DNA of 64,000 nt from Pseudomonas baetica (lineage in GTDB: Bacteria > Pseudomonadota > Gammaproteobacteria > Pseudomonadales > Pseudomonadaceae), in the NCBI RefSeq assembly GCF_019733355.1, contig NZ_JAIHLQ010000024.1, forward strand, positions 1-64,000, given 5' to 3'. Under the pieces are notes generated by a model. The model saw only the letters and a list, made by a program, of their open reading frames with translations. It did no database searches and was not told the origin of the DNA. Both the position numbers and the translations under genes were made by a program. Position 1 is the stretch's first letter, and every line of letters begins with the position of its first letter. Shown here piece after piece: positions 53,052-61,258 of this stretch.

Positions 53052-53918
53052 GTGAGTCTCACAGTCATTGCGCAGCGTATGGGTAACACGAGCTTTCAGC
53101 GCCTGGTGACTGGCCTTGTCTTGAGCACCTTGCTAGTGGGTTGCTCCAGCACCAAATCGAGCAATGTTCGAGTCGTTGATCGCAACGCGGTCGCTCAGCG
53201 TCCTACAGTGACGACTGGGCAGTATGTAGTCCGAAAGGGGGACACCTTGTTCTCCATCGCGTTTCGCTACGGCTGGGACTACAAAGCCCTCGCGGCTCGG
53301 AACAATATTCCTACGCCGTACACGATCCACCCAGGTCAGACAATTCGCTTTGATGGCCGCACCGGTTCAACGTCCACGGCGGTGGTGAGCAGCTCCAGTT
53401 CTTCGCCTTCATCGTCGAGTAAAACCACGGTAATCCGGCGCCAGGCAAATGGCACGACAACCACTACAACCACCGGTTCTACGGGCGCTGTACCGTCCGT
53501 CGCCAGTAAGTCAGCGCCCGCTCCACTGCCTCCAGCGGGTCCGGCCCCTACCGGCTGGGGGTGGCCATCTAATGGCATCTTGATTGGAAAATTCTCTTCA
53601 AACGGTAGTTTGAATAAAGGAATTGATATCGCCGGGGATTTGGGACAGCCTGTTTTAGCTGCGTCTGATGGGACGGTTGTATACGCCGGGAGTGGCTTAA
53701 GGGGCTACGGCGAATTAGTCATCATCAAACACAGCGAAACCTACGTAAGTGCTTACGGTCACAACCGTCGGCTGTTGGTTCGGGAGGGACAGCAGGTCAA
53801 GGTCGGACAGACAATTGCCGAAATGGGGTCAACGGGTACAGACCGGGTGAAACTGCATTTTGAGATTCGCCGACAAGGTAAACCTGTAGATCCGCTGCAG
53901 TTCCTGCCAAGACGTTGA
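53052..53918 (+). CDS. nlpD: Lipoprotein NlpD (LysM plus degenerate LytM domain)
   Basis: NlpD is an outer-membrane lipoprotein that activates the amidase AmiC in cell separation. I start at GTG 53052 (288 residues) because GGGAG lies 6 bases upstream; ATG 53079 is an alternative. A lipobox LLVGC follows the signal segment. A LysM domain covers about residues 55-100, then a Ser/Thr-rich linker and an M23 domain. That domain lacks the metal ligands: HxxxD is NKGID and HxH is KLH, so it should be catalytically inactive, as in E. coli NlpD. In related species rpoS is transcribed partly from within this gene. Confidence 0.92.
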   Translation: MSLTVIAQRMGNTSFQRLVTGLVLSTLLVGCSSTKSSNVRVVDRNAVAQRPTVTTGQYVVRKGDTLFSIAFRYGWDYKALAARNNIPTPYTIHPGQTIRFDGRTGSTSTAVVSSSSSSPSSSSKTTVIRRQANGTTTTTTTGSTGAVPSVASKSAPAPLPPAGPAPTGWGWPSNGILIGKFSSNGSLNKGIDIAGDLGQPVLAASDGTVVYAGSGLRGYGELVIIKHSETYVSAYGHNRRLLVREGQQVKVGQTIAEMGSTGTDRVKLHFEIRRQGKPVDPLQFLPRR

Positions 53919-54024
53919 TTTGTAAGCCAGCCTGTTCCGTCGCGTAGAGGGGACAGGCTCCAGCGCTGCCAAGGATAAAGGCGTCGCTTGAGCTTGGGGT
54001 CGAACTCACCAAAGGACTATAACA

Positions 54025-55032
54025 ATGGCTCTCAGTAAAGAAGTGCCGGAGTTTGACATCGACGATGAGGTTCTCCTTATGGAAACCGTCATTGATTCGG
54101 ATTCGATGTCGAATGATGAAGGGGCTGCTCCACCTTCCGTTCGTTCCAAATCCAAACACTCCGCTTCACTTAAACAACACAAGTACATCGACTACACGCG
54201 GGCACTCGATGCCACGCAGTTGTATCTCAACGAAATCGGCTTTTCCCCATTGCTCTCCCCGGAGGAAGAAGTTCATTTTGCGCGCTTGTCGCAGAGTGGC
54301 GATCCGGCCGGGCGTAAGCGCATGATTGAAAGTAACCTGCGGCTGGTGGTCAAAATCGCCCGGCGTTACGTCAATCGGGGGCTGTCACTGCTGGATCTGA
54401 TCGAAGAGGGCAACCTCGGGCTCATCCGGGCGGTGGAAAAGTTCGATCCCGAGCGCGGCTTCCGCTTCTCGACCTACGCGACCTGGTGGATTCGTCAGAC
54501 CATCGAGCGCGCAATCATGAATCAGACCCGGACCATCCGGTTACCGATTCACGTGGTCAAGGAGCTCAATGTGTACCTGCGGGCTGCACGGGAGCTGACG
54601 CAAAAACTCGATCACGAACCCTCACCCGAAGAAATCGCCAACCTGCTGGAAAAACCGGTAGGTGAGGTCAAGCGTATGCTGGGCCTGAATGAACGGGTTT
54701 CTTCGGTCGACGTCTCGCTGGGTCCGGATTCGGATAAAACCCTGCTCGACACCCTCACTGATGATCGTCCAACCGATCCATGCGAACTGCTGCAGGATGA
54801 CGACCTGTCACAGAGCATCGATCAGTGGCTGTCTGAGTTGACCGACAAGCAGCGTGAGGTGGTCATTCGCCGCTTCGGCCTGCGCGGCCACGAAAGCAGC
54901 ACGCTGGAAGATGTAGGCCTGGAGATCGGCCTGACCCGGGAGCGTGTCAGGCAAATTCAGGTGGAAGGCCTCAAACGCCTTCGCGAAATCCTTGAAAAGA
55001 ATGGTCTGTCGAGCGAATCGCTGTTCCAGTAA
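54025..55032 (+). CDS. rpoS: Stationary-phase sigma factor RpoS
   Basis: RpoS (sigma 38) directs general stress and stationary-phase transcription. The 335-residue group 2 sigma factor shows region 1.2/2 (YLNEIGFSPLLSPEEEVHFA, then NLRLVVKIARRYVNRGL). Region 2.4 (FSTYATWWIRQTIERAI), region 3 and region 4 with the helix-turn-helix (TLEDVGLEIGLTRERVRQIQ) follow. AAAGGAC lies 10 bases before the ATG. It has its own terminator at 55055 and is followed by rsmZ. Confidence 0.98.
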   Translation: MALSKEVPEFDIDDEVLLMETVIDSDSMSNDEGAAPPSVRSKSKHSASLKQHKYIDYTRALDATQLYLNEIGFSPLLSPEEEVHFARLSQSGDPAGRKRMIESNLRLVVKIARRYVNRGLSLLDLIEEGNLGLIRAVEKFDPERGFRFSTYATWWIRQTIERAIMNQTRTIRLPIHVVKELNVYLRAARELTQKLDHEPSPEEIANLLEKPVGEVKRMLGLNERVSSVDVSLGPDSDKTLLDTLTDDRPTDPCELLQDDDLSQSIDQWLSELTDKQREVVIRRFGLRGHESSTLEDVGLEIGLTRERVRQIQVEGLKRLREILEKNGLSSESLFQ

Positions 55033-55054
55033 GCCACTCAATAGACCGCCCGCG

Positions 55055-55085
55055 AAAAGCCCCGACTGGTTCGGGGCTTTTTGTT
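55055..55085 (+). terminator. Intrinsic terminator of rpoS
   Basis: AAAAGCCCCGA and TCGGGGCTTTTT form an 11-bp stem with a short loop and a U tract, 22 bases after the stop codon. Confidence 0.88.
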
Positions 55086-55129
55086 TTGTGGATTAACACG
55101 GGGCTACTCGGCTCGATGTAGTCTCCTGT

Positions 55130-55147
55130 TGTAAGTCATTTCTTACT
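55130..55147 (+). promoter_or_regulatory. GacA-box (upstream activating sequence) of rsmZ
   Basis: TGTAAG - TCATTT - CTTACT matches the GacA binding palindrome TGTAAG-N6-CTTACA with one mismatch. It lies about 173 bases before the rsmZ start, close to the spacing known for rsmZ in P. protegens. Confidence 0.8.
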
Positions 55148-55319
55148 GTTTCGTAAGTGTTCGCTATTTTTACACGGCAGAAGAAGTCGATTGAGCGAGC
55201 CTGTGTTTTTTAACTTCATGATTAATAAGGTTATTTTCTAGTATGAAGTGCTTGTGACAGCCCGTTTCAGCGTCCAGAGGCAATTGCTCTTGGCAGGGAA
55301 CTCTTTAGTATCTGGGTTG

Positions 55320-55449
55320 TGTCGACGGACAGACACGCCCTTCAAGGATGAGGGGAACGGACATCGCAGGAAGCGATTCATCAGGACGATGAAAAGGAAC
55401 ACAGGGAATAGGGAAAAAATGTGGGCGGGTCAAACCGCCCCTTTTTTTT
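55320..55449 (+). ncRNA. rsmZ: Regulatory small RNA RsmZ
   Basis: RsmZ sequesters the translational repressor RsmA/CsrA and is activated by GacS/GacA. The transcript, starting TGTCGACGGACAGACAC, matches remembered RsmZ sequence from P. protegens at both ends. It holds nine GGA triplets, several in predicted hairpin loops (for example CATCGCAGGAAGCGATT). It ends in a terminator: GGGCGG (55423-55428) pairs with CCGCCC (55435-55440) followed by T8. Position between rpoS and fdxA with a GacA box upstream is diagnostic. Confidence 0.93.
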
Positions 55450-55478
55450 GCCTGTAAAAAGGCAAACCCCGGAAAAGC

Positions 55479-55504
55479 AAAAAGGCCCGCAAGGGGCCTT
55501 TTTA
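55479..55504 (-). terminator. Bidirectional terminator between rsmZ and fdxA
   Basis: AAAAGGCCCGCAAGGGGCCTTTT forms a stem flanked by A and T runs, so it can end transcription on both strands. It lies 17 bases past the fdxA stop and downstream of the rsmZ terminator. Confidence 0.75.
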
Positions 55505-55520
55505 TCGAGCGCGTGACAGA

Positions 55521-55844
55521 TCAGCGTTCGAGGTCTTTGATCTTGCCTTTGACGCCATCCCACTCTTCGGCATCCGGCATCGATTCTTTCTTCTCGGTGA
55601 TGTTCGGCCAGATTTCAGCCAAGTCAACGTTCAGTTGAATGAACTCCTGCATCTCTTCCGGAACTTCGTCCTCGGAGAAAATGGCCACGGCCGGGCATTC
55701 TGGTTCGCACAGAGCGCAGTCGATGCACTCGTCCGGGTGAATCACCAGGAAGTTCGGGCCTTCGTAAAAGCAGTCCACCGGACACACTTCTACGCAGTCG
55801 GTGTACTTGCACTTGATGCAGTTGTCGGTGACGACGAAGGTCAT
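55521..55844 (-). CDS. fdxA: Seven-iron ferredoxin FdxA
   Basis: A 107-residue ferredoxin with one [3Fe-4S] and one [4Fe-4S] cluster, used as a soluble electron carrier. The N-terminal ligand region CIKCKYTDCVEVCPVDC and the second set CIDCALCEPECP are both intact, followed by the C-terminal tail of the Azotobacter FdI type. The ATG at 55844 follows GAGGAGAAAATT. The reading frame continues upstream but without support. It is convergent with rsmZ and downstream of mutS on the same strand. Confidence 0.95.
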   Translation of the reverse strand: MTFVVTDNCIKCKYTDCVEVCPVDCFYEGPNFLVIHPDECIDCALCEPECPAVAIFSEDEVPEEMQEFIQLNVDLAEIWPNITEKKESMPDAEEWDGVKGKIKDLER

Positions 55845-56007
55845 TTCTAATTTTCTCCTCAGGCGGCGGCAGCGTTGCCCCTTCACGGTAGGGGGCGCCA
55901 GGTTCGGGAGCGATGTCTGCCAGCCAGGCTATTAGCCAGCAGCATCCCAAACCGCGCGAGATTCTACCAGCTTGAAGCCGTTTGCGTTATATCCGCTTCT
56001 TTAGTGC

Positions 56008-58590
56008 TTAGATCCGGTTCTTCAGTGCATATAACATTTCGAGCGCCCGACGCGGGGTCAGGTCATCCAGATCCAGTTTAGCCAACTCATCCAGTACCGG
56101 ATGCGGCAGGCTGGCGAACATGTCACTTTGCTGTGGCGTCGCCGGTTTGCCCTTGGCCGCAGGTTTCGGCGCTTCATGTGGCAAAGCCGTGTCTTCCAGG
56201 CGGCTCAAATGTTCACGGGCACGTACGATCACTTCGCTTGGCACGCCGGCCAGTTGTGCAACCGCCAAGCCATAGCTCTGGCTGGCAGGTCCAGGCAGGA
56301 CGTGGTGCAGGAACACGATGCGTTCGTTGTGCTCGGTGGCGTTGAGATGCACATTCGCTACCAGTGGCTCAGCTTCAGGTAAAACGGTCAGTTCGAAATA
56401 GTGCGTAGCGAACAACGTATAGGCGCGTAGATGCGCCAAACGCTCGGCCGCCGCCCACGCCAGCGACAGACCGTCGAAGGTGCTGGTGCCGCGACCGACT
56501 TCGTCCATCAGCACCAGGCTGCGCTCGGTGGCGTTATGCAAGATGTTGGCGGTTTCGCTCATTTCCACCATGAAGGTCGAACGGCCACCGGCCAGGTCAT
56601 CACTCGAACCGATCCGGGTGAAGATCCGGTCGACCAGTGACAATTCGCAGCTGGCTGCCGGTACGAAGCTGCCGATATGCGCCAGCAGCACGATCAATGC
56701 GGTTTGGCGCATGTAGGTGGATTTACCGCCCATGTTCGGGCCAGTGATCACCAGCATGCGCGTGTTGTCATCCAGGCTCAGATCGTTGGCCACGAACGGC
56801 GTGGTCAGCACTTGCTCGACCACCGGGTGACGACCCTGAGTGATGCGCATGCATGGCTCGCTGACGAAACGCGGGCAGTTCAGGTCAAGGTTCAGCGCAC
56901 GTTCGGCGAGGTTGCTCAGCACGTCCAGTTCGGCTAGCGCACCGGCGGTGTCCTGCAACGGGGGCAACTGGCTGATCAGATCTTCCAGCAGCGCTTCGTA
57001 GAGCATCTTTTCGCGGGCCAGGGCACGGCTCTTGGCCGACAGCGCCTTGTCTTCGAACTCTTTCAGTTCCGGCGTGATGAAGCGTTCGGCGCCCTTGAGT
57101 GTCTGGCGGCGAATGTAGTCCGCCGGGGCCGATTCTGCCTGTTTGCTCGGCAACTCGATGAAGTAGCCGTGAATGCGGTTGTAGCCGACTTTCAGGTGGG
57201 AAAGACCGGTGCGGGCTTTCTCCCGCGCTTCCAGATCGATCAGGAACTGGCCGGCGTTTTCACTCAACGACTGCAGTTCGTCGAGTTCGTTGTCGTAACC
57301 GGTTTTCAATACGCCGCCGTCACGGATCACCGCAGGCGGGTTGTCGATAATGGCTTTTTCCAGCAGCGCCGCCAGTTCCGGGTAGGTGCTGGTGGTGGTG
57401 GCCAGACGTTGCAAGTGCGGCGCTTCCAGATCGGTCATTGCCACTTGCAGTTGCGGCAGTGCGCCGAGGGCATCACGCAGCCGCGCGAGGTCACGTGGAC
57501 GGGCATTGCGCAGACCGATCCGCGCAAGAATGCGCTCGATGTCGCCGATTTCCTTGAGCTGCGGTTGCAGCTTTTCGAAGCGGTAACCGTCGAGCAGGCA
57601 GGTGATCGAGGTCTGGCGCGCCAGCAATACAGTCAGATCGCGCAGCGGACGGTTCAACCAACGGGTCAGCAGGCGGCTGCCCATGGCGGTCTGGCAGCGA
57701 TCGACCACCGATTGCAGAGTGTTGTCGCGTCCACCGGCCAGGTTGGTGTCGAGTTCCAGGTTGCGCCGGCTCGCGCCGTCCAGTACCACGGTGTCGTCGA
57801 GACGTTCGTGGCGCAGGCTGCGCAAGTGGGGCAGGGCGGTGCGTTGGGTTTCCTTGGCGTAGGCCAGCAGGCAACCGGCAGCACCGATGGCCAGGGTCAG
57901 GTTTTCGCAGCCGAAGCCTTTCAGGTCCTGGGTGGAGAATTGCTGGCAGAGACTTTTCAGCGCCGAGTCTCGCTCGAAATCCCACGGCGCACGGCGACGC
58001 ACGCCACGGCGTTTTTCCGCCGGCAGATCTTTCGGCCAATCGTCCGGGATCAACAGCTCAACCGGGTTGACCCGCTCCAGTTCCGCCAGCAGGTTCTCCC
58101 AGCCTTTGATCTCCAGCACGGTGAAGTTGCCACTGGTGATGTCCAGCACGGCCAGGCCGAACAAACGCTCGTCACCCAATACCGCCGCAATCAGGTTGTC
58201 GCGGCGCTCATCGAGCAGCGCCTCGTCGCTGACCGTGCCCGGGGTGATGATCCGCACCACCTGACGTTCTACCGGGCCTTTACTGGTGGCCGGGTCGCCA
58301 ACCTGCTCGCAGATCACCACTGACTCGCCGAGCTTGACCAGTTTCGCCAGATAACCTTCCGCCGCGTGATAAGGAATCCCGCACATCGGAATAGCCTGTC
58401 CGGCCGACTGCCCGCGCGCGGTCAGGGTGATGTCCAGCAACTTGGCGGCCTTCTTCGCGTCTTCGTAGAAGATCTCGTAGAAGTCGCCCATGCGATAGAA
58501 CATCAACTGATCCGGGTGCTGGTTCTTCAGGCGCCAGTATTGCTGCATCATCGGGGTGTGGGAGGACAGGTCGGAGACGGCTTTATTCAT
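56008..58590 (-). CDS. mutS: DNA mismatch repair protein MutS
   Basis: MutS recognises mismatches and starts methyl-independent or MutL-dependent repair. The 860-residue protein has the mismatch-reading Phe-X-Glu at F37-E39 (GDFYEIF). Connector and lever domains follow, then the ABC-type ATPase with Walker A GPNMGGKST (near residue 620), the signature STFMVEM and Walker B LVLMDEVGRGTS. I start at ATG 58590 (MNKAVSDLSSHTP); a longer in-frame ORF to 58638 is less likely. mutS is the known left border of tailocin clusters in P. fluorescens, with cinA-recA expected on the far side. Confidence 0.97.
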   Translation of the reverse strand: MNKAVSDLSSHTPMMQQYWRLKNQHPDQLMFYRMGDFYEIFYEDAKKAAKLLDITLTARGQSAGQAIPMCGIPYHAAEGYLAKLVKLGESVVICEQVGDPATSKGPVERQVVRIITPGTVSDEALLDERRDNLIAAVLGDERLFGLAVLDITSGNFTVLEIKGWENLLAELERVNPVELLIPDDWPKDLPAEKRRGVRRRAPWDFERDSALKSLCQQFSTQDLKGFGCENLTLAIGAAGCLLAYAKETQRTALPHLRSLRHERLDDTVVLDGASRRNLELDTNLAGGRDNTLQSVVDRCQTAMGSRLLTRWLNRPLRDLTVLLARQTSITCLLDGYRFEKLQPQLKEIGDIERILARIGLRNARPRDLARLRDALGALPQLQVAMTDLEAPHLQRLATTTSTYPELAALLEKAIIDNPPAVIRDGGVLKTGYDNELDELQSLSENAGQFLIDLEAREKARTGLSHLKVGYNRIHGYFIELPSKQAESAPADYIRRQTLKGAERFITPELKEFEDKALSAKSRALAREKMLYEALLEDLISQLPPLQDTAGALAELDVLSNLAERALNLDLNCPRFVSEPCMRITQGRHPVVEQVLTTPFVANDLSLDDNTRMLVITGPNMGGKSTYMRQTALIVLLAHIGSFVPAASCELSLVDRIFTRIGSSDDLAGGRSTFMVEMSETANILHNATERSLVLMDEVGRGTSTFDGLSLAWAAAERLAHLRAYTLFATHYFELTVLPEAEPLVANVHLNATEHNERIVFLHHVLPGPASQSYGLAVAQLAGVPSEVIVRAREHLSRLEDTALPHEAPKPAAKGKPATPQQSDMFASLPHPVLDELAKLDLDDLTPRRALEMLYALKNRI

Positions 58591-58748
58591 CGGATTGTCA
58601 GGCAACTCGTTCAAAGGTGTAGGGCAAAAGCGAGGCATCCGCCGGGCTTTTGCGCGATGGGCGCAAGGTTACCATGGGCAGTCTGCCCGACGCAGGCATG
58701 ACGGCTCGCTGGCACTTTTCTAATCCATGCGTGGTTTATGCATGAATT

Positions 58749-58762
58749 ATGCAAAACAGCAT
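58749..58762. promoter_or_regulatory. Putative repressor operator upstream of the PrtR-like gene
   Basis: ATGCAAAACAGCAT fits the pattern ATGC-N6-GCAT found three times at 61214-61281. A near-match (ATGCAAAAACGCAA) overlaps the internal start codon at 58799, and further ATGCAT half-sites lie at 58727-58743. The likely role is autoregulation of the repressor. Confidence 0.65.
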
Positions 58763-58789
58763 TTGTCTTCACGAAAAACTTCAAGCACT

Positions 58790-59533
58790 ATGCGCGTTAT
58801 GCAAAAACGCAACGTATCCTCCGTCTTAAGAGCACTGCTCGACCAGCACGGGATCTCCCCTACGGAGCTCCACCGTCGCACCGGCGTGCCTCAATCCACT
58901 CTCTCGCGGATTCTCAGCGGGAAGATCGTCGATCCTTCGGATAAACACATCTCGAAGATCGCCGAGTACTTCAATGTAAGCACCGATCAGTTGCGCGGGC
59001 GCGCGGATGTTGCGCCGTCGGCCGGTGTCGCGCGTGGTGACGTGCATGCGGAACTCAAGGACATAATGCTGTGGGACGACGACACCCCTGTCGATGATGA
59101 CGAGGTGTCGGTGCCCTTCCTTCGTGAGGTTGAATTGGCAGCAGGATCAGGAAGATTCGTCATCGAAGAGAGCGAGCGCTCTAGCCTGCGCTTCGGCAAG
59201 CGCAGCCTGCGCCATAACGGCGTGCAATTCGATCAGGCCAAGTGCGTGACGGTGCGTGGCAACAGCATGTTACCGGTGCTGCGTGACGGCGCCACGGTCG
59301 GCGTGAACGCGGGCAAGTGCGGTATTGGCGACATCATCGATGGCGATCTCTATGCAATCAACCACAACGGCCAGTTGCGGGTGAAGCAACTCTATCGGCT
59401 GCCTACCGGTATCCGCCTGCGCAGCTTCAATCGCGACGAACATCCGGACGAGGACTACACCTTCCAGGAAATCCAGGAAGAGCAGATCGTCATCCTCGGT
59501 CACGTCTTCTGGTGGGGCATGTACGCCCGCTAA
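58790..59533 (+). CDS. prtR: CI/PrtR-type repressor with S24 autocleavage domain
   Basis: A 247-residue phage-type repressor. An XRE helix-turn-helix spans about residues 10-70 (SPTELHRRTGVPQSTLSRIL). A linker and a LexA-like S24 peptidase follow, with scissile A118-G119 (ELAAGSG), nucleophile S159 (GNSMLP) and base K199 (LRVKQL). RecA-stimulated self-cleavage would link the locus to DNA damage. Starts at 58727, 58742, 58790 and 58799 are possible. I favour 58790 because operator-like sites fill 58727-58762. No PrtN-type activator is seen in the window. Confidence 0.88.
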   Translation: MRVMQKRNVSSVLRALLDQHGISPTELHRRTGVPQSTLSRILSGKIVDPSDKHISKIAEYFNVSTDQLRGRADVAPSAGVARGDVHAELKDIMLWDDDTPVDDDEVSVPFLREVELAAGSGRFVIEESERSSLRFGKRSLRHNGVQFDQAKCVTVRGNSMLPVLRDGATVGVNAGKCGIGDIIDGDLYAINHNGQLRVKQLYRLPTGIRLRSFNRDEHPDEDYTFQEIQEEQIVILGHVFWWGMYAR

Positions 59534-59548
59534 GCAGACCAATGAAAT

Positions 59549-59578
59549 AAAAAAACCGCCCTTTTGGCGGTTTTTTAT
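59549..59578 (+). terminator. Terminator of the repressor gene
   Basis: AAAAAACCGCC and GGCGGTTTTTT pair across a CTTTT loop, 16 bases after the repressor stop. The flanking A and T runs make it bidirectional. Confidence 0.88.
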
Positions 59579-59835
59579 GTTTAGAAATCCTCGACCTTAT
59601 TTATGACAGGTGCATCAACTCAGCTGAGCCTTAGTGGCTGGCTTTCTCCCGGGTAAATCCAGCCTCAGACAATCTGCTGCTTGCAAAAGCGGCTGATGGG
59701 AAGAGCGTTTTTTATGAAGTGATCTGCGGTCGGAAATCAGCCCCGTCCTCTTCAGCTATCGTCTGCTAAAAAAGCCAAATTCAACAAGAGTCGCCGTAGA
59801 ATCTTGAAGATCTACGGCAACCAATTACAACGTTA
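59579..59835. other. Gap with no recognised gene
   Basis: This spacer between the repressor terminator and the acyltransferase 3' end has no open frame with coding character. The one structure I see is an 8-bp inverted repeat, GCCGTAGA/TCTACGGC (59793-59818), 17 bases beyond the acyltransferase stop. It lacks a U tract and may be a weak terminator for that gene. Confidence 0.4.
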
Positions 59836-60933
59836 TTAATGTGACGCTGGTGTACGGCGTTGGCGAGTCAGGTTAGATAGATCGACGCGTCGAACCTGAT
59901 TTATAACGGGGCGTGCCAACTTGATTCCCCATATTTCGATAGTTTTGTGCATGACGTAACAGGACAAGAACAGCATAACTGTAATTGCAAATTTCTCCCA
60001 TGTCTCTGGAAGTCCGATAGCCTTTAACATCATCGCGAAGTAATCCCAGATCCAATTGTGGAACAGATAAACCGAATACGTTAGATCAGACATTAATCGA
60101 AGTACTTTGCTATCCTGCAAGTGTGCGCGGAAGAGCAAGGCGCTCAAGAAAATCAGCAGTGCGTACGTTGCATAATGGCTAGCTCCCCAATATGGGTGGC
60201 TAGAAGCTATCGAACTCATGGACATATAGAACATCGCCCCGCTTGCCAGTGTACATATTGCTCTGGAAGCTAATCGCCGCTCTGCTAGATAAAGAAGCGA
60301 GCCGATGAACAAAAATGGAGCATAAGCATTTACATAGCCAAATGAAAACACTCCCCAGCTTGGGAAAGCCGGAGATTTGTAAAGTGCGTATACCGCCAAA
60401 ACAAAAATGGGCGGGAGCAGCTTTGGAATGCTTAAAATCCTGGTTGCCTTCATCACGTACATGAAAAGATAGAACATGATTTCAATGCGCAAGGTCCATT
60501 CTACGCCGGCCAGCGCTGGGTCCATATTATAGAAATCGCCAATAAGAAGTGCACGCTTGATCAGAAGACTGATGGCTGGTATGTCTCCGCCGTGGACGTA
60601 ATGCCGTAGTACTACCTCTAGGAGAATCGCAGTCACATACAGTGGATATATTCTAAATATGCGTTTTATTAGAAATTCAGTCGCAACTTCTTTTTGCAGT
60701 ACGTGGGTGATGATATACCCGGAGGTCAAAAAGAAAACGACGACCCCTGCAGCCCCACCCAGGCAGAGAGGCATAAGAGCTTCTGCAATGACTCGTATAG
60801 TTAAATGCAGGGTTCCGTCATTGGCCGTATCTACAAGGATGCCAAAAAGCTTATGACCTACAAGCACACTTATGAAAGCAAATACGCGCATGTAATCGAG
60901 AAAAACGATTCGACCTTTGGTTGAATCGGACAT
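59836..60933 (-). CDS. Membrane O-acyltransferase, acyltransferase-3 (OafA-like) family
   Basis: A 365-residue inner-membrane protein with about ten hydrophobic helices. It carries the family motif R-X10-H at R16-H27 (DYMRVFAFISVLVGH) and a FFLTSGYII segment near residue 85. Members O-acetylate LPS O-antigen, exopolysaccharide or peptidoglycan. AAGGA lies about 7 bases before the ATG. It runs against the tailocin direction and is AT-rich (22 G/C in 60 at 60421-60480 by hand count), unlike mutS and the holin, so transfer is likely. Substrate is unknown; O-antigen is the inferred candidate. Confidence 0.85.
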   Translation of the reverse strand: MSDSTKGRIVFLDYMRVFAFISVLVGHKLFGILVDTANDGTLHLTIRVIAEALMPLCLGGAAGVVVFFLTSGYIITHVLQKEVATEFLIKRIFRIYPLYVTAILLEVVLRHYVHGGDIPAISLLIKRALLIGDFYNMDPALAGVEWTLRIEIMFYLFMYVMKATRILSIPKLLPPIFVLAVYALYKSPAFPSWGVFSFGYVNAYAPFLFIGSLLYLAERRLASRAICTLASGAMFYMSMSSIASSHPYWGASHYATYALLIFLSALLFRAHLQDSKVLRLMSDLTYSVYLFHNWIWDYFAMMLKAIGLPETWEKFAITVMLFLSCYVMHKTIEIWGIKLARPVINQVRRVDLSNLTRQRRTPASH

Positions 60934-61148
60934 GGTTGCATCCTTGTTTAATTTTGTAGTTTACGGAGCGCTTTCAATCGTGCGACGCGCAGGGATGCGC
61001 GATCATACAGGGATGCGGTTCATTTATCGATATGGGTCTCAGACCGTATATGTCTGGAGGACGTTAGACCTGAGCGTGGCATCGTATCTGCCAAAGGGAA
61101 AACCTCATGCTCGATACGCCCGTTGATCTGATCGCCTTCACATGAAGC
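60934..61148 (+). other. Spacer with a possible gene remnant or short peptide
   Basis: No full gene is visible. A 12-codon frame starting at 61106 (MLDTPVDLIAFT) ends at 61144, five bases before a strong terminator, with AAAGGGAAA upstream. It may be the 3' end of a lost gene, or a leader peptide. The upstream part holds only the acyltransferase promoter region on the minus strand. Confidence 0.3.
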
Positions 61149-61172
61149 CCGCCTCCTCGGCGGTTTTTTTTC
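61149..61172 (+). terminator. Intrinsic terminator insulating the tailocin promoter
   Basis: CCGCC and GGCGG pair with a 5-base loop followed by T8 (61164-61171). It would stop plus-strand transcripts arriving from the left just before the operator region. Confidence 0.8.
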
Positions 61173-61213
61173 GCCTGCAGAACTCCCCCAAAGCCTTTGC
61201 AGACGGGCCGCTC

Positions 61214-61227
61214 ATGCATCAACGCAT
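61214..61227. promoter_or_regulatory. Putative repressor operator 1
   Basis: ATGCATCAACGCAT, an inverted ATGC-N6-GCAT site. Its centre lies 31 bases upstream of operator 2, about three helical turns. Confidence 0.7.
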
Positions 61228-61244
61228 TTCTAGCGCATAAATAA

Positions 61245-61258
61245 ATGCATTTACGCAT
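61245..61258. promoter_or_regulatory. Putative repressor operator 2 (abuts the -35)
   Basis: ATGCATTTACGCAT, with the same pattern as operator 1. Its last base is the first base of the TTGACT -35 hexamer, so occupancy would block sigma70. Confidence 0.75.

Noticed and set aside
53579..53918. NlpD M23 domain as an active endopeptidase
   Set aside because: The HxxxD and HxH metal ligands are replaced (NKGID, KLH), so an activator role is expected instead.
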